Made by a program: the position numbers and the translations under genes | Notes under the pieces: generated by a model | The model's input: only the letters and a program-made list of their open reading frames with translations | Told to the model about the DNA's origin: nothing | Database searches by the model: none | From: Streptomyces sp. L-9-10 | GTDB lineage: Bacteria > Actinomycetota > Actinomycetes > Streptomycetales > Streptomycetaceae | Reading direction: 5' to 3' | Length of the DNA: 64,000 nucleotides | Assembly: GCF_004151105.1 (NCBI RefSeq) | Contig: NZ_PHRF01000152.1 | Location: forward strand, 123,222-187,221 | In this document: in pieces, positions 53,643 through 62,000 of the stretch | Numbering within the stretch: the first letter of the stretch is position 1 | Layout of the letters: every line of letters starts with the position of its first letter

Positions 53643-54359
53643 ATGGACAACTCTAGCGGCGTCGGCGTTCTCGACAAGGCTGCTCTGGTATTGAGCGCCC
53701 TGGAGTCCGGTCCGGCCACCCTCGCCGGACTGGTCGCGGCGACCGGGCTCGCACGGCCCACGGCACACAGACTGGCCGTGGCACTGGAACATCACCGGCT
53801 GGTGGCGAGGGACATGCAGGGCCGGTTCATTCTCGGCCCGCGGCTGGCCGAGCTGGCCGCCGCGGCCGGCGAGGACCGCCTGCTGGCCACGGCCGGACCC
53901 GTACTCACACATCTGCGGGACATGACGGGCGAGAGCGCGCAGCTCTACCGACGCCAGGGTGACATGCGGATATGCGTGGCGGCGGCCGAGCGGCTCTCCG
54001 GACTGCGGGACACGGTCCCGGTCGGCTCCACGCTCACGATGAAGGCGGGCTCTTCGGCCCAGATCCTGATGGCCTGGGAGGAGCCCGAGCGGCTGCACCG
54101 CGGTCTTCAGGGAGCCAGGTTCACGGCGACGGCGCTCTCGGGCGTACGGCGCAGGGGCTGGGCCCAGTCGATCGGCGAGCGCGAGCCGGGCGTGGCCTCG
54201 GTCTCCGCGCCGGTACGGGGGCCGTCCAACCGCGTGGTCGCGGCGGTCTCGGTATCCGGACCGATCGAGCGGCTCACCCGGCACCCGGGCCGGATGCACG
54301 CCCAGGCCGTGATCGACGCGGCGGGCCGGCTGAGCGAGGCCCTGCGCCGCAGCGGCTGA
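53643..54359 (+). CDS. ndgR: IclR-family regulator NdgR
   Basis: A protein of 238 residues. The N-terminal winged helix holds LAGLVAATGLARPTAHRLAVALE. The C-terminal ligand-binding domain has GSTLTMKAGSSAQILMAW and VSVSGPIERL. NdgR controls leucine and methionine synthesis, nitrogen-related genes and antibiotic production in Streptomyces, and its gene always diverges from leuCD. Size and position agree. ATG at 53643. Confidence 0.94.
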   Translation: MDNSSGVGVLDKAALVLSALESGPATLAGLVAATGLARPTAHRLAVALEHHRLVARDMQGRFILGPRLAELAAAAGEDRLLATAGPVLTHLRDMTGESAQLYRRQGDMRICVAAAERLSGLRDTVPVGSTLTMKAGSSAQILMAWEEPERLHRGLQGARFTATALSGVRRRGWAQSIGEREPGVASVSAPVRGPSNRVVAAVSVSGPIERLTRHPGRMHAQAVIDAAGRLSEALRRSG

Positions 54360-54571
54360 TCCCTCGCCCTCGCCCCCGGGCCCTGCCCTTTCCGTACGCT
54401 CCCGCCGCACGTCCCGTTCCGTACGTTCCTCCACCGGCAGGCCGCTCCAGCGCCGCAGCGGCCGGGCCGAGGCCGGACTCCGGCGGTTCCCGTGGAGGCG
54501 GCGCGGTGGAGTCCGACAGGAGGGTGAGCGGCGGCGGTTGGCGGCGCGGTGGCGGTAACGGCGAACAACGC

Positions 54572-54601
54572 GAAGGCCCTCCCGCGAACGGAAGGGCCTT
54601 C
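54572..54601 (-). terminator. Terminator of the tRNA cluster
   Basis: GAAGGCCCT-N12-AGGGCCTTC is a perfect 9-bp stem 16 nt after the last tRNA-Glu gene. It can also stop ndgR transcripts, since CTTCTTGT follows on that strand. Confidence 0.8.
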
Positions 54602-54616
54602 TTGTACTGCTCGATG

Positions 54617-54689
54617 TACCCCCGACCGGATTCGAACCGGCGCTACTGCCGTGAGAGGGCAGCGTGCTAGGCCGCTACACAACGGGGGC
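54617..54689 (-). tRNA. tRNA-Glu (CUC)
   Basis: 73 nt with a full cloverleaf. The anticodon loop is CCTCTCA (CUC), the T arm is GGTTCGAATCC and the acceptor stem has five G-C pairs closed by a G-T wobble. No CCA is encoded. Identical to the other two Glu copies of the cluster. Confidence 0.96.
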
Positions 54690-54705
54690 ATGGACCGAAG
54701 TCCAG

Positions 54706-54777
54706 CTGGGCTACCAGGACTCGAACCTAGAACAACGGAACCAGAAACCGTCGTGTTGCCAATTACACCATAGCCCA
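54706..54777 (-). tRNA. tRNA-Gln (CUG)
   Basis: 72 nt, acceptor TGGGCTA/TAGCCCA, anticodon loop TTTCTGG (CUG), T arm AGGTTCGAGTCCT. CCA not encoded. In Streptomyces it is first charged with glutamate by GltX and then amidated. Differs from the second copy at a few positions, including the variable loop. Confidence 0.96.
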
Positions 54778-54794
54778 TAGGTGGTTTAGACCAG

Positions 54795-54867
54795 TACCCC
54801 CGACCGGATTCGAACCGGCGCTACTGCCGTGAGAGGGCAGCGTGCTAGGCCGCTACACAACGGGGGC
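54795..54867 (-). tRNA. tRNA-Glu (CUC)
   Basis: 73 nt, identical in sequence to the copy at 54617-54689, anticodon CUC. Middle member of the cluster, 17 nt upstream of tRNA-Gln. Confidence 0.96.
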
Positions 54868-54928
54868 CCTAGCGATCCTGCATCGACGTGTCCGGGTGCG
54901 ACCCGAATTCGTCGGAGAGAAGGATCTG

Positions 54929-55001
54929 TACCCCCGACCGGATTCGAACCGGCGCTACTGCCGTGAGAGGGCAGCGTGCTAGGCCGCTACACAACGGGGG
55001 C
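54929..55001 (-). tRNA. tRNA-Glu (CUC)
   Basis: 73 nt, third identical copy, anticodon CUC. A 61-nt spacer separates it from the next Glu gene. Confidence 0.96.
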
Positions 55002-55019
55002 GTTGCAGAAACATCTGCG

Positions 55020-55091
55020 CTGGGCTACCAGGACTCGAACCTAGACTAACGGAACCAGAAACCGTCGTGCTGCCAATTACACCATAGCCCA
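55020..55091 (-). tRNA. tRNA-Gln (CUG)
   Basis: 72 nt, anticodon CUG, first gene in the direction of transcription. It differs from the copy at 54706 by compensating changes in the anticodon-arm border (CGTGCTG against CGTGTTG) and variable region. Confidence 0.96.
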
Positions 55092-55100
55092 CCAAAACTG

Positions 55101-55118
55101 AACCCCCGGACGGGGGTT
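55101..55118 (-). terminator. Hairpin between gltX operon and tRNA cluster
   Basis: AACCCCCG-GA-CGGGGGTT is a perfect 8-bp stem; on the minus strand it is followed by TCAGTTTTGG. It can end the gltX-HAD transcript, but it also lies between the putative tRNA promoter and the first tRNA. Confidence 0.7.
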
Positions 55119-55175
55119 TGTCTGGCTTGCGCCTCCCGGCCGGACCTTTCGGTCTTCTTGGGCGGCGCAGGAAGA

Positions 55176-55204
55176 ACATTACCCGATCGCGGACAGCGCT
55201 CCAA
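55176..55204 (-). promoter_or_regulatory. Possible promoter of the tRNA cluster
   Basis: On the minus strand TTGGAG and TAATGT are spaced by exactly 17 nt, overlapping the last codons of the HAD gene and ~85 nt upstream of the first tRNA-Gln. Confidence 0.45.
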
Positions 55205-55898
55205 AACGGGTATCGCCGCGCAGCAGGCCGGGAAGCTGGCCGAGATCGGTGATCCGCACCAGCTCGGGGCGCCCGCCTGTCCCGTCCCGGTCCAGCCAGA
55301 CGCCGGCGAGACCCGCGGCCACCGCCCCGCCGGCGTCGATGTCCGGCTCGTTGCCCACGTACGCCACCTCCCGGGGGTCCAGCGCCATCGCGTCGCAGGC
55401 GGCGTGGAAGGCGGCGGCGTCGGGCTTGGCGACCCCCAGCTCGACCGCGCAGACCACGGCCTCGAAGTGATCACGTACCCCGAGGACGCGCAGCTTGCGG
55501 TCCTGGTTGCGGAGGCTGGAGTTCGACAGGACGGCCTGCCGGTAGTCGGCGGCCAGCGCGTCCAGCACGGCGAGGCTGTCGGGAAACAGCGACCAGGCGG
55601 ACTCGAAGTGAACGATGTACCGCTGGAACCAGGCGTCCGCCTCCGCGTCGCTCAGCTCGGCCCCGAGGAACATCCGTACGCGGTCGCGCCGCTGGCCCTG
55701 GAAGTCCGTCTCCCCCGCGGCGAACCGGCCCCAGTTCAGATCGGTGATCTCCCGCCAGCGCCCGAGGGCCTGGTCGACCGTGGGAAACCGGTCGGCCAGG
55801 CCCTCGGCGGCGAGATGATCGTGCATGCCGGCACGGTCCGCGCTGGTGTAGTCGAAGAGGGTGTCGTCTATGTCCCAGAGGACGGCACGGATCGGCAT
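55179..55898 (-). CDS. HAD-family hydrolase
   Basis: A protein of 239 residues of the haloacid dehalogenase superfamily, subfamily I with helical cap. Motif I is WDIDDTLFDYT (Asp nucleophile), motif II LSNSS, motif III lysine in GVAKPD and motif IV VGNEPDIDAGGA. Likely a small-molecule phosphatase. ATG at 55898. It lies 83 bp after gltX on the same strand. Confidence 0.9.
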   Translation of the reverse strand: MPIRAVLWDIDDTLFDYTSADRAGMHDHLAAEGLADRFPTVDQALGRWREITDLNWGRFAAGETDFQGQRRDRVRMFLGAELSDAEADAWFQRYIVHFESAWSLFPDSLAVLDALAADYRQAVLSNSSLRNQDRKLRVLGVRDHFEAVVCAVELGVAKPDAAAFHAACDAMALDPREVAYVGNEPDIDAGGAVAAGLAGVWLDRDGTGGRPELVRITDLGQLPGLLRGDTRFGALSAIG

Positions 55899-55981
55899 GG
55901 CACCGACGGTACTCCGCGACGACCGACCGGGCCGGGGATCGGGGCGATCCCCGGCTCCCGGCCCCGGCCCCGGCCCCCGCC

Positions 55982-57454
55982 TCAGGACGTCAGCTTCGCC
56001 AGTGCCGCGTCGATCCGGGACAGCGTGCGCTCGCGGCCCAGGATCTCCAGGGACTCGAAGAGCGGCAGGCCCACCGTGCGGCCCGTGACCGCGACGCGGA
56101 CCGGGGCCTGTGCCTTGCCCAGTTTGAGGCCGTGCTCCTCGCCCGCCGCGAGTACCGCGTTCTTGAGCGCTTCGGCGTTCCACTCGGCCTCGGCGATCTT
56201 CGTACGGGCCGTGGCCAGCAGCGCGTCCGCGCCCGGCTTCATCGCCTTGGCCCAGGACGCCTCGTCCTCCACCGGCGCGTCGAGGAAGAGGAAGTCGACA
56301 TTGGCGGTGATGTCCGAGAGGACCGTGACCCGGGTCTGGGCCAGCGGGGCCAGCGCTTCGAAGGCCGTGGCGTCGAAGGACTCCGGGGCCCAGGGCGCGT
56401 GCGGGGCCCTCAGCCAGGGGCCGCACGCCTCGATGAACGTCTTCACGTCCAGCAGCCGGATGTGGTCGGCGTTGATCGCCTCGGCCTTCTTCAGGTCGAA
56501 GCGGGCCGGATTGGCGTTGACGTCCGCGATGTCGAACGCGGCGACCATCTCCTCCATCGAGAAGATGTCGCGGTCCGCGGCGAGCGACCAGCCCAGCAGC
56601 GAGAGGTAGTTGAGCAGCCCCTCGGGCAGGAAGCCGCGCTCGCGGTAGAGGTTGAGGGACGCCTGCGGGTCGCGCTTGGAGAGCTTCTTGTTGCCCTCGC
56701 CCATGACGTACGGGAGGTGTCCGAACGCCGGGATCTCCTTGGCGATGCCCAGCTCGATCAGCGCCTTGTAGAGCGCGACCTGGCGCGGGGTGGAGGAGAG
56801 CAGGTCCTCGCCGCGCAGGACGTGGGTGATCTCCATCAGCGCGTCGTCGACCGGGTTGACGAGCGTGTAGAGCGGGGCGCCGTTGGCGCGCACGATCCCG
56901 TAGTCCGGGACGTTCTCCGGGGTGAAGGTCAGCTCACCGCGGACCAGGTCCGTGAAGGTGATCGGCTCGTCGGGCATCCGGAAGCGGACGATCGAGGTGC
57001 GGCCCTCCGCCTCGTACGCCGCCTTGCGCTCGGCGGTCAGATCGCGGCAGTGGCCGTCGTACCCGGAGGGCCGGCCGGCCGCGCGGGCCGCCTCGCGGCG
57101 CGCGTCCAGTTCCTCGGTGGTGCAGTAGCAGTGGTACGCGTGGCCCGCGGCGAGCAGCTTCTCGGCGGCGTCGCGGTAGAGGTCCATCCGCTGCGACTGG
57201 CGGTACGGCGCGTGCGGACCGCCGATCTCGGGGCCCTCGTCCCAGTCGAGCCCCAGCCAGCGCATCGAGTCGAGCAGCTGCTCGTAGGACTCCTCGGAGT
57301 CGCGCGCCGCGTCGGTGTCCTCTATGCGGAAGACCATGGTGCCGCCGCTGTGACGGGCGAACGCCCAGTTGAACAGGGCGGTGCGGACCAGTCCCACATG
57401 GGGGTTGCCGGTCGGCGAGGGACAGAAACGTACACGGACGGGTCCGTTAGCCAC
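55982..57454 (-). CDS. gltX: Glutamyl-tRNA synthetase
   Basis: A class I synthetase of 490 residues. The HIGH motif appears as PHVGLVRT and KMSKS as KKLSKRD. The zinc-type cysteines of some GluRS are partly present (HCYCTTEEL). In Streptomyces, which lack GlnRS, GltX charges both tRNA-Glu and tRNA-Gln, and GatCAB amidates the latter. The tRNA-Glu/Gln genes lie just downstream. GTG start, overlapping the end of the FAH gene by 8 nt, so the two are co-translated. Confidence 0.97.
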   Translation of the reverse strand: MANGPVRVRFCPSPTGNPHVGLVRTALFNWAFARHSGGTMVFRIEDTDAARDSEESYEQLLDSMRWLGLDWDEGPEIGGPHAPYRQSQRMDLYRDAAEKLLAAGHAYHCYCTTEELDARREAARAAGRPSGYDGHCRDLTAERKAAYEAEGRTSIVRFRMPDEPITFTDLVRGELTFTPENVPDYGIVRANGAPLYTLVNPVDDALMEITHVLRGEDLLSSTPRQVALYKALIELGIAKEIPAFGHLPYVMGEGNKKLSKRDPQASLNLYRERGFLPEGLLNYLSLLGWSLAADRDIFSMEEMVAAFDIADVNANPARFDLKKAEAINADHIRLLDVKTFIEACGPWLRAPHAPWAPESFDATAFEALAPLAQTRVTVLSDITANVDFLFLDAPVEDEASWAKAMKPGADALLATARTKIAEAEWNAEALKNAVLAAGEEHGLKLGKAQAPVRVAVTGRTVGLPLFESLEILGRERTLSRIDAALAKLTS

Positions 57455-58232
57455 GCTTGATCACCTTGTTGGTGAGAGTGCCGATGCCTTCGATGGTGAC
57501 GGCGACCTCGTCGCCGACGCTGAGGGGGCCGACCCCGGCGGGGGTGCCCGTGAGGATGACGTCGCCCGGGAGCAGCGTCATGGCCTCGGTGATGTGGACG
57601 ATCACGTCCTCGATGGAGCGGATCATCTCGCTCGTCCGGCCCAGTTGCCGCTGCTCGCCGTTGACCGTGCACTGGAGGGTGAGGTCGGAGGGGTCGAGAT
57701 CGGTCTCCACCCAGGGGCCGAGCGGGCACGAGGTGTCGAAGCCCTTGGCGCGGGACCACTGGTTCTCGCCGCGCTGGGCGTCGCGGGCCGTGACGTCGTT
57801 GGCGCAGGTGTAGCCGAAGATGACGTCCTTCACGCGCTCACGCGGGACCTCGCGGCACATCCGGCCGATGACGACGGCGAGTTCGGCCTCGTAGTGCACC
57901 TCCGTGGAGAAGGAGGGGTACTCGATGGCGTCGCCGGTGCCGATCAGCGCGGTGGTCGGCTTGAGGAAGACGACGGGGACTTCCGGTACGGCGTTGCCCA
58001 GTTCCGCCGCGTGATCGGCGTAGTTGCGGCCGATACCCAGGATCTTGTTGCCGATCACGGGCGGCAGGAGCCGGACCTTGCTCAGCGGGACCTTGGTGCC
58101 GGAGAGCTCGAAGTCGGCGTACGGAATGCCCTTGATGATGTCGAGGACGAGGCCGGCGGGGTCACCGCTGACGTCGCCCTCGACCGCGCCGAAGGCGACA
58201 TTGCCGTCGATGGAGAATCTGGCGATGCGCAC
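57447..58232 (-). CDS. Fumarylacetoacetate hydrolase family protein
   Basis: A protein of 261 residues with the FAH fold. GIGRNYADHAAELG and the metal-binding EVHYEAELAVVIGR (Glu-x-Glu) are seen, then GYTCANDVTARDAQ, KGFDTSCPLGPW and GTPAGVGPLSVGDEV. Such enzymes hydrolyse or decarboxylate beta-keto acids, as in aromatic degradation; some are oxaloacetate decarboxylases. The GTG at 58232 begins at the conserved N-terminus. First gene of the FAH-gltX-HAD unit. Confidence 0.92.
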   Translation of the reverse strand: MRIARFSIDGNVAFGAVEGDVSGDPAGLVLDIIKGIPYADFELSGTKVPLSKVRLLPPVIGNKILGIGRNYADHAAELGNAVPEVPVVFLKPTTALIGTGDAIEYPSFSTEVHYEAELAVVIGRMCREVPRERVKDVIFGYTCANDVTARDAQRGENQWSRAKGFDTSCPLGPWVETDLDPSDLTLQCTVNGEQRQLGRTSEMIRSIEDVIVHITEAMTLLPGDVILTGTPAGVGPLSVGDEVAVTIEGIGTLTNKVIKRG

Positions 58233-58339
58233 GGGATGCTGTCGCCCCTCACTCTTGCTCGCTGGTCTGGAGACTGACACTCCAGGCTAGACGAGAGGAG
58301 GGGTGGGGTGGATCAGCCGGATTCGGGCCCGGCGGGAAC

Positions 58340-58516
58340 CTACTGGGCGACGGGCGCGTCCATGAGAGTCGTACGGCGGGGGTTGGCGGTCCGGTTCGGC
58401 AGCTCGACGGCGTGCTCCGGGTGCTCCACGGGGACCAGTTCCTCGGCGTCTTTCAGATGCGCCAGCGTGGTGCGCCGGGGGTTGGCCGTGGTGCGGAAGA
58501 TCATCGTCGTCTTCAT
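58340..58516 (-). CDS. Small protein with duplicated TANPRRTTL motif
   Basis: A protein of 58 residues from the ATG at 58516 (a longer start at 58576 would add 20). The nonapeptide TANPRRTTL occurs at about residues 10-18 and 43-51. The 24 residues between them are acidic (KDAEELVPVEHPEHAVEL). Six of nine codons differ between the copies, always synonymously, so the peptide sequence is kept by selection. There is no signal peptide or membrane segment and no cysteine. It could be a peptide precursor or a protein with two identical docking sites. Family not recognised; it lies between gltX-FAH and the cvn1 operon. Confidence 0.72.
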   Translation of the reverse strand: MKTTMIFRTTANPRRTTLAHLKDAEELVPVEHPEHAVELPNRTANPRRTTLMDAPVAQ

Positions 58517-58565
58517 CTCTGCTGTCAGACCCTGTCGGTGTACGGGCGCCGGGGCGCCGCTTGTC

Positions 58566-58593
58566 GGATATGCCATCCCTGTAAAGCGTCAGG
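58566..58593 (-). promoter_or_regulatory. Possible promoter of the TANPRRTTL gene
   Basis: On the minus strand CTGACG and TATCCG are spaced by 16 nt, ~50 nt before the preferred ATG. Weak match to consensus; given because it supports the shorter start. Confidence 0.25.
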
Positions 58594-58643
58594 CTAAACA
58601 GCCAATTCCCCACCGGGGCGGGCATCCACCGGCGATCATCGTG

Positions 58644-59091
58644 TGAGTTTGCTCACGACTCACCCGGCATTTCCCGCATTACGGGCAGCGCCCACTACCC
58701 AAGGAAACGGACAATGCGTTACTGAACGTTGCATTCCGCTCCTGATCATCAGGTCTGGGACACCCCCCACCCGTAAGTGGCTCGTCAATAAAAGTCCCTT
58801 TCCTCCGCGAACCCTTTCTACGGCTTGTGACGCACCGCTCACACCGTGTCATTCAGGTCACAGGGCAGCCGTCTGCCCTTGTTGGAGATCCTGCACTGTG
58901 CTGGAATTCCCCCCACCGCCGCGGGTTTCAAGCACCGGCGCGCAAGGGCGCGACGCAGCGCCGAGTGGCGGTGGGGAAGGGGAGCACGCGCCGGTCACTC
59001 ACGACCGCCATGGGGAGCGCTCAGCGCCCCACGACGCCGACACCGTCCCGCCGTTCGCGGGGGGACGCCTGGTCCAGAGGTTGCGACGCTA
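58644..59091. other. Intergenic region upstream of cvnA1
   Basis: A 448-bp gap, AT-richer than its surroundings between 58660 and 58880. It includes the perfect palindrome CTGAT-C-ATCAG (~58741-58751), CGTT-ACTG-AACG near 58715 and GTCAATAAAAGTCCC. It must contain the cvn1 promoter. No gene was recognised; the in-frame extension of cvnA1 into this region is not protein-like. Confidence 0.4.
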
Positions 59092-62000
59092 GTGCAGGGA
59101 CGTTTCAAGAGGGATAGCAGCGCTGCGGCGGAGCAGGAGTCCCGTGGCGGAACCGACCGCGGCTCCTCGCCCCAGCACACCCAGAACCCGGGCCCGGCAT
59201 CGTCCGGCGAGACCGGCGGACGTGCCGGACGCCCCGGGACGGCTCCGGGCGGCTCGGGAGCCCCGGCCACGCCCCAGTCAGCGCCCAAGGCAGCGGCGCC
59301 GACTGACGCGGGGTCACGAATAGCGCTGCGCAACTGGCGCATCAGCACGCGCCTGGTGGCGCTGCTCACCCTCCCCGTGGTCGCGGCCACCACGCTGGGT
59401 GGACTCCGGATCAACGAGTCGTTGAACGACATGCAGCAGCTGGAGCACATGCAGCTGCTGACCAAGATGACCAAGGAGGCGACCAGCCTGGCCGCCGCGC
59501 TCCAGCTGGAGCGTGACGAGTCGGCGGGTCCGCTCAACAACGGCGTCAACGCCAAGGACTTCAAGGTCCAGGACCGCCGCACCTCGACCGACCGCGCGAA
59601 GAGGGCGTTCCTCGACGCCACGGTCGACATCGGCAACACGGACGGCGACCAGGCGCTGGAGAGCATCCGCTCCAACGTCAACCAGATCGCCACCCAGGTC
59701 AACAAGATCAACGAGATCCGCAAGGACGCCTACACGTCGGACGCGCACTCGCTGACGGTCGACGCGTACAGCGGACTGATCGACTCGCTGCTGAGCCTCT
59801 CGCAGGACATGGCGCAGGCGACCAGCAACCCGGACATGATCAAGCGGACCCGCGCCCTGGCCGCGTTCTCGTCCGCCAAGGAGTACGCGTCGATCCAGCG
59901 GGCGATCATCGCCGCCGCGCTGCCGGCCGACCCGAAGACCAAGGGCAAGCTCACCGAGAACGACCGCCTCTACGGTCTGGCCGCGGCGACCAAGGAGAAG
60001 AACGCCCTCACCTCCTTCAGCCGGCTCTACGAGTCGATGGGCGGCGACGCCGAAGAGCTGATGGCTCCGCTCAACGGCCAGGGGAACCCGGAGATACAGG
60101 CGTCCGAGAAGTACGCGGACCGCGTCCTCGGCACCACGGACGGGCTCCGGACGCAGCCCAACCGCTCATATCTGGACTGGACCGACCAGGCTTCTACGCG
60201 GATCGACGCGATGAAGACCATCGAGGCCACGCTGCTGGGCGAGATGGAGGGCAAGGCCCGCGAGCTGCGCACGAGTTCGCAGCAGGACGCGATCATCAAC
60301 GCCGCCGTGATCCTGCTCGTGCTCGGGGTCTCGCTGGTCGGCGCCTTCGTGGTGGCCCGCTCCATGATCCGCTCGCTGCGCCGGCTCCAGGACACCGCGA
60401 CGCGGGTCGCCCAGGACCGGCTGCCCGAGCTGGTCAAGCAGCTCTCCGACTCGGACCCGCAGGATGTCGACACCTCGGTCGAGTCGGTCGGTGTGCACTC
60501 CAAGGACGAGATCGGAAAGGTCGCCGCGGCCTTCGATGACGTGCACCGCGAGGCGGTCAGGCTCGCCGCCGAGCAGGCCCTCCTGCGGGGCAACGTCAAC
60601 GCGATGTTCACCAACCTCTCGCGCCGCAGCCAGGGCCTCATCCAGCGCCAGCTGTCCCTCATCTCCGAGCTGGAGTCCCGCGAGGCGGACCCGGACCAGC
60701 TCTCCTCGCTCTTCAAGCTCGACCACCTCGCGACCCGTATGCGCCGTAACGGCGAGAACCTCCTCGTCCTCGCGGGCGAGGAGCCGGGCCGCCGCTGGAC
60801 GCGCCCCGTCCCGCTGGTCGACGTGCTCCGTGCCGCCGCCTCCGAGGTGGAGCAGTACGAGCGCATCGAACTGGCCTCGGTTCCCACGACCGAGGTCGCG
60901 GGCCGGGTCGTCAACGACCTCGTCCACCTCCTCGCCGAGCTGCTGGAGAACGCCACGTCGTTCTCCTCGCCGCAGACCAAGGTCCGGGTCACCGGTCACG
61001 CGCTGCCCGACGGGCGGGTGCTCGTCGAGATCCACGACACCGGTATCGGCCTCTCGCCCGAGGACCTCGCGGCGATCAACGAGCGGCTCGCCTCGCCGCC
61101 CACCGTGGACGTCTCGGTCTCGCGCCGCATGGGTCTGTTCGTGGTCGGCCGGCTCTCGCTGCGTCACGGCATCCGGATCCAGCTGCGCCCCTCCGACTCG
61201 GGCGGTACGACCGCGCTGGTCATGCTGCCGGTCGATGTCGCCCATGGCGGCAAGAAGGGCCCGGTGGGCCGGCCGGGCGCGGGCGTCGGTCCCGGCGGCC
61301 AGAACGGCGCGGGCCAGGCTCCCGCCGGTGCGGGCGGCCAGTTGACCGGTGCTCCCGGCGCCGCCGGTGGCAGCCGTCCCGGCCTCGCCACCGGAACCGG
61401 CGGCGGACTGCTCGGCGCGGGTGCGCCGCGTGGCCAGGTGGGCGCCGGTACGGGCCCGCGCGCCGCGCTGCCGTCCCGCGGCGACGGCTCCCAGGGCGGT
61501 GGGTCACGGGATCCGCAGCGTCAGGGGTCGGGATCCGGCCAGCCCAGTGTCTTCAGCCAGAACGCCTTCGGCGCGCCGCCGCAGAACGGTCCCGGCCAGA
61601 ACGGTCCGGGCCAGAACGGTCCCGGCCACGGTGGTCAGGGACAGAGCGGCCAGGGCCGTACGGACCGTCCCGGCGCGCAGAGCGGACCGAACAGCGGGCA
61701 GGACCAGGGCGTCCGGGCCGGCCAGGGCGGTCAGAACGGCTTCAGCGGCCACGCCCAGAACGCCTTCCAGCAGGGCGGCGCCCCCGACCGCGGCCGGCAG
61801 CTCCCGCCGCCCGGCGGACCGCGCGCCGAACTGCCCGGTGGCAACCCGCAGCCCCCGTCCCCGCGCTCGCAGACGACGAGTTGGGGCAGCGAGCAGCAGG
61901 CCGTCCCGCCGCGTCCCTCGCTGGACACCCCGCGCGGTCACGAGGAGCACGAGTCCGCGGGCCGGTTCGCCCGGCCCACGGCCGAGCAGCAGGGCCCCGG

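Noticed and set aside
54617..55091. Repeated ~70-bp blocks suggesting a mobile repeat
   Set aside because: They fold as tRNA-Glu and tRNA-Gln genes.
58308..58646. Plus-strand frame with repeated VVRRGLAV
   Set aside because: Antisense to the TANPRRTTL protein; it uses TTG leucine codons and odd composition, and it has no ribosome site. Noted because its codon third positions coincide with those of the minus-strand gene.
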